A DNA stretch of 64,000 nucleotides from Bradyrhizobium elkanii USDA 76 (lineage in GTDB: Bacteria; Pseudomonadota; Alphaproteobacteria; Rhizobiales; Xanthobacteraceae): NCBI RefSeq assembly GCF_023278185.1, contig NZ_CP066356.1, forward strand, positions 3,092,001-3,156,000, read 5' to 3'. How positions within the stretch are numbered: the stretch's first letter is position 1; each line of letters begins with the position of its first letter. A program made the position numbers and the translations under genes. Below are positions 33,955 through 40,344 of this stretch, one piece after another. The notes beneath the pieces were generated by a model that searched no databases, was not told the DNA's origin, and was given only the letters and a program-made list of their open reading frames with translations.

Positions 33955-34421
33955 GCCATGCAGAACTTCCCGGACTCGCCGATGGCGATCTCGGCAACCG
34001 AGATATTCAAGCGGCATTCCGAATGTGTCAGCTCCGAGGCCGCTTCGATGTTTCGTGAGGGGCGGGATCCATTGCATCCGGCAAACCTGCGTCGTCCGCG
34101 AGAGCGCCGATTCGGTTGCCATCAACAGGATAACCGGCGGTGCCGTCATCATGGCCGGATCCGGGATGTGCACCGGCGGCAGGACTCGCCATCGTGCGCC
34201 TGTTCGGCGAAGACATTGCGGTTCGCAGCACGATTTACACCATCAACGGATTTTCAGCTCATGTGGACCAGCAGGAGCTGCTCGCATGGCGACGCACGAT
34301 CGAGGGATGCGAGGCAACGTTTCTCGTCCATGGCGAAGAGCCCGCAATGCTGGCGCCCGCTGCGCATCTGGAAGGACAGCGGGTCGAGCTGCCGCGTCCG
34401 GGCGACGTGTTTGATCTATAG
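33955..34421 (+). pseudogene. Beta-CASP metallo-beta-lactamase-fold RNase remnant
   Basis: Two pieces of a beta-CASP family RNA-processing enzyme. The first reads NFPDSPMAISATEIFKRH and, after a frame change, SADSVAINRITGGAVIMAGS and GMCTGG. The second, from about 34190, reads RLFGEDIAVRSTIYTINGFS, AHVDQQELLAW and VHGEEPAML, the C-terminal RNA-specificity part. The N-terminal metal-binding domain (HxHxDH) is absent, and about 40 codons appear deleted between the two pieces. The product cannot be functional. Confidence 0.7.
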
Positions 34422-34483
34422 ACGGGCTGCGCAGCCGAACGGGACAATCCGGGCCAAACGGTCATTTTGAGCTGTCTGTCGTT

Positions 34484-35203
34484 TCAGCCCGCAGCCTTCA
34501 TGTGCTCGGGAGATTCGACGTAGAATCCGGTATACGTATCCACGAAGCAGAGGTGATCGTGCACCTTCCTGACGCCGGCAGCGTTCTCCGCGGCCACGAT
34601 GGTTGCCTCACGCGCATGGTCGCTGGTGACGATGCCATGCAGATGGACAACGCCGTTGCGGACGGTCACCTCGAACCCGATGGGACGCCAGCTCACGGCG
34701 TCGATCTGCTGGAGGATACGATCGCGGATGTGATCGTCGTCCGCGGTCGGGTCCGGGATCTCATGCGCCAGACTGGCCACGGCCTGGAGCAGGTTTGACC
34801 GGGTCACGATGCCGACAACGTCCTTGCCGCGCATCACGGGCAGGCGCTTGATGTTTCTTTTCTCCATCAAGTGCACCAGCTCCTCGAGCGGCGTTTGCTC
34901 CTCGACCGTGACCGGTTCCAGTGTCATCACGTCCTCGATCTTTCGACCGCGCTCGTGGACGAAGTCCGCGGCTGCGTGCCCGGGTCCAAGCAGGAAGCGA
35001 AGAACGGCCGAACGCTTGCGCCCGGTTCCGATCTCGCCGCGGCGCAAGAAGTCGCTTTCCGAGACGATCCCCGTCAACTTGCCGTCGTCGACGACCGGCA
35101 GGCCGCTGATGTGGTTCCGAAGCATGATGTTGGCGGCCTCCTCGATCGAGGTCCGAGGCGTAACGGTGACGACATTCTTGGTCATGATCTGGTGGGCGCG
35201 CAT
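34484..35203 (-). CDS. CBS-pair plus BON domain protein
   Basis: A 239-residue paralogue of the proteins at 19843, 37428 and 46262. CBS1: MRAHQIMTKNVVTVTP, ISGLPVVDDGKLTGIVSESD. CBS2: IEDVMTLEPVTVEE, IKRLPVMRGKDVVGIVTRSN. BON: NGVVHLHGIVTSDH, AENAAGVRKVHDHLCF. GGAGG precedes the ATG at 35203. The operator TTGACTTGGCGCAA at 35259-35272 is 55 bases upstream. It is most similar to 37428-38177, including the C-terminal FVDTYTGFYVES versus YVDTYSGYYIQS. Presumed cytoplasmic or membrane-associated nucleotide sensor. Confidence 0.88.
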   Translation of the reverse strand: MRAHQIMTKNVVTVTPRTSIEEAANIMLRNHISGLPVVDDGKLTGIVSESDFLRRGEIGTGRKRSAVLRFLLGPGHAAADFVHERGRKIEDVMTLEPVTVEEQTPLEELVHLMEKRNIKRLPVMRGKDVVGIVTRSNLLQAVASLAHEIPDPTADDDHIRDRILQQIDAVSWRPIGFEVTVRNGVVHLHGIVTSDHAREATIVAAENAAGVRKVHDHLCFVDTYTGFYVESPEHMKAAG

Positions 35204-35258
35204 GAATGCCTCCAATGGGTCTGTCGCTTCAAAAATGACAGGCCTAATGCTCCTCGCT

Positions 35259-35272
35259 TTGACTTGGCGCAA
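35259..35272. promoter_or_regulatory. FixK-type operator TTGACTTGGCGCAA
   Basis: Matches TTGA-N6-GCAA, 55 bases upstream of the CBS-BON start at 35203 (minus strand). Confidence 0.7.
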
Positions 35273-35378
35273 CAGGCCGCAATGTTGCTCGCCGCGATCT
35301 GAATCCGGTCGTCAGGAAGATTCAAGGCCAACCGATATCGTTAGCTGTTATCGATACACCGGCGCGCGAGGGACGGTC

Positions 35379-35522
35379 CTATCGACGATGTTTGCGGCGT
35401 AGCGTCTGCAGCGCGAATGCTCGCAGCCGCTTCGTTGCGCTGCGCCCCGACAGGTGGATGGCAGTCGAAAGCGATACGAACAAGAGAATCATCAAGATGG
35501 CTTTTGCTGTTTCGCTCGTCAT
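35379..35522 (-). CDS. 47-residue membrane peptide with a basic tail
   Basis: Starts MTSETAKAILMILLFVSLST, giving one hydrophobic helix, then AIHLSGRSATKRLRAFALQ and an Arg/Lys-rich end (LRRKHRR). The topology would be N-out with a positive cytoplasmic tail. GGAG lies eight bases before the ATG. No family is recognised. It lies between the CBS-BON operator and a free operator at 35725; the latter is 202 bases upstream of this gene, so FixK control is uncertain. Confidence 0.4.
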   Translation of the reverse strand: MTSETAKAILMILLFVSLSTAIHLSGRSATKRLRAFALQTLRRKHRR

Positions 35523-35724
35523 TCCGGCGACTCCGATTTGCACGGTAGTCTGAAATTGAATGTCATCGCGGCGGAAGTCCTTGCTCTGGATCAACAGAGC
35601 GACAAGCGACTAGGAGATTTGTCCGGCCATCGACGTTCCCGAAGCAGATGTTTCCCGCCAAAGTCGCTTTCACGGAACCTGCTTCTCCTCCAGTTTCTGA
35701 CGCAAGCGGCAAAGTGCGCGCGGT

Positions 35725-35738
35725 TTGATCTGGCGCAA
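35725..35738. promoter_or_regulatory. FixK-type operator TTGATCTGGCGCAA, orphan
   Basis: Matches TTGA-N6-GCAA. No intact gene starts at the usual distance on either side; the chimeric pseudogene at 35921 is the nearest downstream frame. It probably belonged to the gene that has decayed there. Confidence 0.5.
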
Positions 35739-35920
35739 ATGTCACGAGCGATCACTGCGTTACAAAGCTCTGGTCCTTGCAGGCCGAACACGCACGTCCT
35801 TGAGAGAGGCCAGATCGTGTTGCTGGCTGCGTTGAATGAAGGGGGGCGTTCGCCATTGTATCCCCGTCGGCGGCGCCGCCCTTCCCCTGGACCGTTCCAA
35901 TATCGAAGACCGAGGGGCGT

Positions 35921-36421
35921 ATGCAAAAGGACTGCAGCGTCATCGGTACGACAGCGCAGGAGCCGCTGGGCGATCGGGCGGGACACGTGCTCGCCAGCTT
36001 CCTCTATTCCTGCTTCGGCGTAGATGGCTTGCTGAAGGGTGCGGTCGTGACGGCGATCAATGCCAGCGAGTGGGACGGCCCGAAGGGAATGCAACTGGCG
36101 GCGGTCGGCATTCATCGCGCGCCCGGCGGCGAGGCGGTTGACGAACTGCTGGAAGGGACCGGCGCTGTCGTCATGAGGGAAAGTGACAGTCGCCGAAATC
36201 TGCACGTCGGACGAGCAGGACGCCGCGATCCACCGACGTTCGCGTCCACACGGCCGAGCCGGACGCAGGGTACGTACCTTGTCAGACTGGCAAAGAGCGA
36301 AGGCGCCGACCTCATCGTCACCGGAGGCTATGGACATAGCCGGCTCGGTGAATGGATGTTCGGCGGCATGACGCGGGGCTTGCTGCAGCAGGCCCCAATC
36401 TGCCTGCTGATGTCGCATTAG
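35921..36421 (+). pseudogene. Chimeric fragment: unknown/esterase-like piece joined to a USP C-terminus
   Basis: The first part (LKGAVVTAINASEWDGPK) shares the SEWDGP motif with the erythromycin-esterase half of the fusion protein at 22093-24132, but the alignment is short and uncertain. The last part (GADLIVTGGYGHSRLGEWMF, then GGMTRGLLQQAPICLLMSH) is clearly the end of a universal stress protein. The middle is not coherent. The final 102 bases (36320-36421) are about 90 per cent identical to 47939-48040. An open frame of 166 codons remains, but no complete domain. Confidence 0.6.
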
Positions 36422-36543
36422 ATCGGCTGTGTCTCCCACGGTCGCGGTGACGGTGGCTCCTGAGGATCTCGGTCTTGCGGTCGCCATTGCCGTTTGGCGC
36501 GGTTGCCGACGGGCGCGCGTATGAAGGATGGTTGGTAACGTAG

Positions 36544-36687
36544 ATGGACGCAGGCTTCACTCTGCTTGGGTTGCAGTCGCGCCTCAATCGTCTTGCCGCA
36601 GGCGCGGTTTGCAGAATCTCCGATTGCGACTACGAGCGGTTGTTTGGAATCAACAAGGTTGCTGCCGCCAAGGGAGGCGTGCGATGA
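36544..36687 (+). CDS. Small protein of unknown function, coupled to the next ORF
   Basis: A 47-residue ORF starting MDAGFTLLGLQSRLNRLAAG, with ISDCDYERLFGINK. The Leu/Arg helix followed by a 'D-x-D-Y-E-R-L-F-G-I-N' turn looks like a short conserved rhizobial protein, from memory only. Its TGA overlaps the ATG of the next ORF in an ATGA at 36684-36687, which favours real translation. No good ribosome binding site is seen for this start. Confidence 0.4.
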   Translation: MDAGFTLLGLQSRLNRLAAGAVCRISDCDYERLFGINKVAAAKGGVR

Positions 36688-36995
36688 AGATTGCCGGACT
36701 CATGCTAGCAATTGCCCAAGAAGCCGAGGACCGGGCCACGGATCGCAACGCAAGCGATATCGATCAGATCCGCAGGTTCAGTGACCAGACTTCTCCCGAG
36801 GAATTTGGCGCTGACGACGAGGCAGAGCAGGGCGGTGACGATCGCCGGACCGCGGCCTCCGGCGAAAGCGAACGGCCGCTCGGCATGAGCCGTTTGTGCG
36901 GCGAAGACAGGCCTATCGTTTCGCTGACGCCGTTCTTTGGGCGCTCTGGAGCGTCGCGTGCCGGCACGTTAGGCCGCTCTCGTCGACATCAATGA
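36684..36995 (+). CDS. Hypothetical acidic protein, translationally coupled
   Basis: Starts MKIAGLMLAIAQEAEDRATD with GGGAGG eight bases upstream, and overlaps the previous stop by ATGA. Middle part acidic (EEFGADDEAEQGGDD). The last 25 or so codons overlap the convergent minus-strand gene at 36913-37305 and look less protein-like, so the C-terminus may be altered by a junction. No domain is recognised. Confidence 0.35.
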   Translation: MKIAGLMLAIAQEAEDRATDRNASDIDQIRRFSDQTSPEEFGADDEAEQGGDDRRTAASGESERPLGMSRLCGEDRPIVSLTPFFGRSGASRAGTLGRSRRHQ

Positions 36996-37305
36996 TCTTT
37001 CGTGCAAACAGGTTCAGCTCGATCGTACCCGGCGAACGCGCGGTCTCGATCGCGTACGTCGCGTCATTCGCGCTACGCGCGGTAACGCCCTTGGCCCAGT
37101 CCTGCAGAGCCGTGACCTTCTCGGCCACGGAGGCGGTGGAATTGAACATGCGGAACAGCTCCCAGGCTTCGTTCGATTCGACCTGAATCTGCTCGAACCA
37201 GTGCCGGTTCAAGTCGCATATAGGCGCTACCTGCGCGTTGATATGCGTCAACTCGATAGCTTCGGCCGTACTGGTTCCGGCGATCAACATGGCTGCGCTT
37301 GGCAT
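36913..37305 (-). CDS. Possible phasin-like protein
   Basis: A 130-residue helical protein. The core NRHWFEQIQVESNEAWELF, MFNSTASVAEKVTALQDWAK resembles the amphipathic helix of phasins, the granule-coating proteins of polyhydroxyalkanoate stores, in the 'NRxWxxxxQxE...ExFxxxxSxxxxxxAxQxW' pattern. The similarity is modest. Starts at ATG 37305 or 37290 are both possible. Two operator-like sequences lie 38-67 bases upstream (37343 and 37359), shared with the divergent CBS-BON gene. Carbon storage would fit a low-oxygen island, but this is inference. Confidence 0.4.
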   Translation of the reverse strand: MPSAAMLIAGTSTAEAIELTHINAQVAPICDLNRHWFEQIQVESNEAWELFRMFNSTASVAEKVTALQDWAKGVTARSANDATYAIETARSPGTIELNLFARKIIDVDESGLTCRHATLQSAQRTASAKR

Positions 37306-37342
37306 TTACGAAGCAACATCTCCGATCATCGGTCGTGGCGCT

Positions 37343-37356
37343 TTGATTCCCGTCAG
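37343..37356. promoter_or_regulatory. Near-match FixK site TTGATTCCCGTCAG
   Basis: One mismatch in the final base. It abuts the exact site at 37359 and could serve the leftward phasin-like gene. Confidence 0.3.
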
Positions 37357-37358
37357 GC

Positions 37359-37372
37359 TTGCGGGAGATCAA
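37359..37372. promoter_or_regulatory. FixK-type operator TTGCGGGAGATCAA
   Basis: Matches TTGC-N6-TCAA, 55 bases before the CBS-BON ATG at 37428. Class II spacing. Confidence 0.7.
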
Positions 37373-37427
37373 AACGAATGAGTCGCGCTTGTGGGAGATT
37401 GACCGAAGCGTTGAATGGAGAGCGGCA

Positions 37428-38177
37428 ATGCGCGCCCATCAAATCATGGCGAGACACATCATCACTGTCGGAACCGGGACACCGATTCTCGACGCAGCCA
37501 AGCTGATGATGGATCATCACATTAGCGGCTTGCCGGTGGTCGATGCGACTGGAAGACTGGTAGGCATCCTGTCGGAGACCGACTTCTTACGGCGAAGCGA
37601 GATCGGCACGCAACGCCGCCGTGCCCGCTGGCTTCTGTTCCTTCTCGGCTCGGGCCACGCAGCTGCTGACTTTGTCCACGAGCGCGGGCGGAAGGTGGGA
37701 GAGATCATGTCGCGTGATCCCATCACCGTCACGGAAGAGGCGCCTCTGCCCGATCTGGTCGAAGTCATGGAAAAGAGAGGCATCAAGCGGTTGCCGGTGA
37801 TGCGCGACGGTCATCTTGTCGGCATCGTTACGCGCGCTGACCTGCTGCGGGCGGTTGCGTCTGTTGCCCACGAGGTTCCGGATCCCACGGCGGATGATAA
37901 ACACATCCACGACCGTATCGTTCGGGCACTCGACGGCGCAAGCTGGTGTCCACTGGGTCTGCAGGTCTCGGTCCGCAACGGCGTGGTACATCTCCGCGGG
38001 ATCATTATGGACGAGCGGGCGAGGCTGGCGGCTATCGTTGCCGCTGAAAACACAACCGGTGTCAGGGAGGTGCATGACCACCTGTGTTACGTCGATACCT
38101 ATTCCGGCTACTATATCCAATCCGCAGAGGATGAGCGAACGGCCGCCGCAAACGCAGCGAAGGAGACTGCAGGATGA
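37428..38177 (+). CDS. CBS-pair plus BON domain protein
   Basis: A 249-residue paralogue of the other CBS-BON proteins. CBS1: MRAHQIMARHIITVGTG, HISGLPVVDATGRLVGILSE. CBS2: GEIMSRDPITVTEE, IKRLPVMRDGHLVGIVTRAD. BON: NGVVHLRGIIMDER, NTTGVREVHDHLCYVD. GGAG lies nine bases before the ATG. Its TGA overlaps a 35-residue ORF (ATGA at 38174-38177), which in turn overlaps the 74-residue ORF at 38278, giving a three-gene translationally coupled operon. Controlled by the operator at 37359. Confidence 0.88.
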   Translation: MRAHQIMARHIITVGTGTPILDAAKLMMDHHISGLPVVDATGRLVGILSETDFLRRSEIGTQRRRARWLLFLLGSGHAAADFVHERGRKVGEIMSRDPITVTEEAPLPDLVEVMEKRGIKRLPVMRDGHLVGIVTRADLLRAVASVAHEVPDPTADDKHIHDRIVRALDGASWCPLGLQVSVRNGVVHLRGIIMDERARLAAIVAAENTTGVREVHDHLCYVDTYSGYYIQSAEDERTAAANAAKETAG

Positions 38178-38281
38178 TCGTGCGCCGCGCGATCCTGCTT
38201 ATTCCGTTGATCGTGACCGCGGTGGTCAGCGCGGATGTCGTGGCATTCGCCGCGAGTCCAGCCGACGGTGAGACATCATGA
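38174..38281 (+). CDS. 35-residue hydrophobic peptide in the CBS-BON operon
   Basis: The ORF begins MIVRRAILLIPLIVTAVVSA, a basic start plus one hydrophobic helix, then DVVAFAASPADGETS. It could be a signal peptide with a tiny mature part or a small membrane protein. Both ends overlap neighbouring genes in ATGA sequences (38174-38177 and 38278-38281), which is hard to explain unless the peptide is translated. Too short to place in a family. Confidence 0.55.
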   Translation: MIVRRAILLIPLIVTAVVSADVVAFAASPADGETS

Positions 38282-38502
38282 GCGTTGGATCGTACAAAGG
38301 AATTGAATACTCAATCATTCAGTCGATCTATCCCAAGGGATGGCGATGGACCATCCACACCAGTACCAAGTCCGGCCAATCCGACACCGCCCCCACGCAG
38401 CACGAGGCCAAGGTGGCCGTATTTCGAGCAATCGACCAAGTTGCCGCGTCCCTGTATTACCGAGATTTGGATCCGCGACATTACTTCGTAGCGCGCGTGT
38501 AA
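38278..38502 (+). CDS. Small protein of unknown function, last gene of the CBS-BON operon
   Basis: A 74-residue soluble protein starting MSVGSYKGIEYSIIQSIYPK, followed by GWRWTIHTSTKSG, a helix with AKVAVFRAIDQ and an ending DPRHYFVARV. The pattern (short strands 'W-x-W-x-I' with a following helix) looks like a compact alpha/beta fold. Its ATG overlaps the stop of the 35-residue peptide. No domain is recognised. Presumably expressed under the operator at 37359. Confidence 0.6.
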   Translation: MSVGSYKGIEYSIIQSIYPKGWRWTIHTSTKSGQSDTAPTQHEAKVAVFRAIDQVAASLYYRDLDPRHYFVARV

Positions 38503-39183
38503 GTATTTCGATTGTAGGTCGGCAACCGTGCCGACAAGGCGGTGTCTTGCCCCGGCGGACGATTCAATGAGATATCGTAGATTTGGCCGATGTGGGAAAA
38601 GGCGGTAGCAACACGCCAAGCCGGTCGGCCATCACCGTGGATGCCGATCTCCGCTCGATATGCACGTGCGCCGGCCAATGTGCCCCTTGACCCGATGATG
38701 TTGAGGTAGTGCGGGGCGGCTCGGCTCCATTCGTATTGCTGTACGAAGACGGCGAGTACGCCATCCTGCTGCAGTCCCATCTCAAGGAGAGGGAGTGGGG
38801 TGGGTGCTGATGCGGCTTCCTGATCCACTATGCCGGTCGAGAGGCTGAAGATGCTTGTTCGGTCAAGCGTTGGCCGAGAATATCGCGACGGGCGCATGGC
38901 TCGGCATTGCGATGTTGTGGCCTGTGATTTGTTGATGCCTTACGGCGATGTCGTGCTGATCTGCTCCAGCGAAGCGGCAATTGAAACGTTCTTCGTGCAG
39001 TGATCGTCCTGTCCATCTTCTTTCGCATCAAGGGCACGCTGCATGGTGCCGAGTTCGACAAGATCATCCGGGACGGGCAAGCATGCAAGGCGTCGGCGAT
39101 GGAGCGTCAGCGCCGCGCCGATTGGCTAGGCGCGAGCCACTTTCGCGCGGAATGGGATCAGCGGGATGCAAGCGCACAACCCT
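38503..39183. other. Stretch with only fragmentary frames
   Basis: Short protein-like pieces appear on the plus strand, such as VRGGSAPFVLLYEDGEYAIL near 38705-38770 and a 50-codon ORF at 38851-39003, but none has both a start signal and a recognisable family. They are probably remnants. The exporter operator lies at its right edge. Confidence 0.35.
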
Positions 39184-39197
39184 TTGAGGCAGGTCAA
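39184..39197. promoter_or_regulatory. FixK/FNR-type operator TTGAGGCAGGTCAA
   Basis: Exact TTGA-N6-TCAA, 58 bases before the HlyD-family ATG at 39256. Should control the three-gene exporter operon. Confidence 0.8.
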
Positions 39198-39255
39198 ACG
39201 CACTCGATGCAGCGATGCGAAAATAGCAAAACGTCCGCAATTCGAGGCTGTGATC

Positions 39256-40344
39256 ATGCAAGCCCCAAACGAGCTTCGGGAAGAACCGTCGATACTGAAC
39301 CAGTCCGCCTCGCTCGTGCCGTCAGAGTCGCATCACCCGCTACTGGCACGGCGGGCAGCGCTCAAGCGGCGCGGCCGGCAGATCGCCGCCGTGCTTCTCG
39401 TTGTTCTGGGCGGCGTCGTCGGTACCGGCTACTATGTCTGGAAGAAGGCTCACCCGCCTCTTCCGGTCGGCATCAGCCTTGGCAACGGTCGCATCGAAGC
39501 GGACGAGATCGACATCGCGACCAAATTTGCCGGCCGGGTTTCCGAATTGCTGGTCGACATCGGCGACATCGTTGCGCCGGGTCAGGTGCTGGCGCGGATG
39601 GACACCCGAGATATCGAGCAATCGCTCTCCAAGGCGGAAGCCCAGACCAGACAGGCGCTGCGCGCCGTCGAGGAAGCGCAGGCCAACCTTGCGCAGCAGC
39701 AGACGACGAAGACGCTCGCCGAACAGGAGATGGGGCGCACCAATTCGTTGCTGAAGAACGGTTGGACCACCCAGGAGATCGCGGACCAGCGCAAACAGTC
39801 ACTCGACGCGGCGATCGCCGGCCTCAACGCGGCACAAGCCAGGGTCCTGGTCGCCCAGCATGCGCGGGAGGCGGCCCAGCATGACGCGGGCTTCTACAGG
39901 GTGCAGATTGCCGACAACACGCTGGTTGCGCCAAAGGCCGGGCGGATCCAGTACCGGCTGGCCAATATCGGGGAGGTCCTTCCCGGTGGCGGCAAGGTTT
40001 TCACCATGCTCGATCTGTCCTACGTCTACATGGACATCTATCTGCCGACGCTGGAGGCCGGCAAGGTCAAAGTCGGCGCGGATGCGCGCATCGTGCTTGA
40101 TGCCTATCCAGATCATCCGATCCCGGCCAAAGTCTCCTTTGTCGCAAGCCATGCGCAGTTCACGCCAAAGACCGTTGAAACCCAGACGGAGCGTGACAAG
40201 CTGATGTTCCGCATCCGCACCCGCATCGACGAGGAGCGCCTGCTCAAGCATGCCGAGTCAGTCAGAAGCGGTTTGCCCGGCATGGCCTACGTCCGCTGGG
40301 ATGCGAAGCTCGCTTGGCCGAAGAACCTTGAGGGTTCTCCATGA
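39256..40344 (+). CDS. HlyD-family membrane fusion protein of an ABC exporter
   Basis: A 362-residue periplasmic adaptor (YhiI/YbhG type). A cytoplasmic start is followed by one membrane helix (RQIAAVLLVVLGGVVGTGYY), a first biotinyl-lipoyl half (GRVSELLVDIGDIVAPGQVL), a coiled-coil hairpin of about 110 residues, and the second lipoyl half (NTLVAPKAGRIQYRLANIGE). It would link the inner-membrane ABC transporter to an outer-membrane channel. The TGA overlaps the next ATG (40341-40344). GAGG lies eight bases before the ATG. Confidence 0.88.
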   Translation: MQAPNELREEPSILNQSASLVPSESHHPLLARRAALKRRGRQIAAVLLVVLGGVVGTGYYVWKKAHPPLPVGISLGNGRIEADEIDIATKFAGRVSELLVDIGDIVAPGQVLARMDTRDIEQSLSKAEAQTRQALRAVEEAQANLAQQQTTKTLAEQEMGRTNSLLKNGWTTQEIADQRKQSLDAAIAGLNAAQARVLVAQHAREAAQHDAGFYRVQIADNTLVAPKAGRIQYRLANIGEVLPGGGKVFTMLDLSYVYMDIYLPTLEAGKVKVGADARIVLDAYPDHPIPAKVSFVASHAQFTPKTVETQTERDKLMFRIRTRIDEERLLKHAESVRSGLPGMAYVRWDAKLAWPKNLEGSP

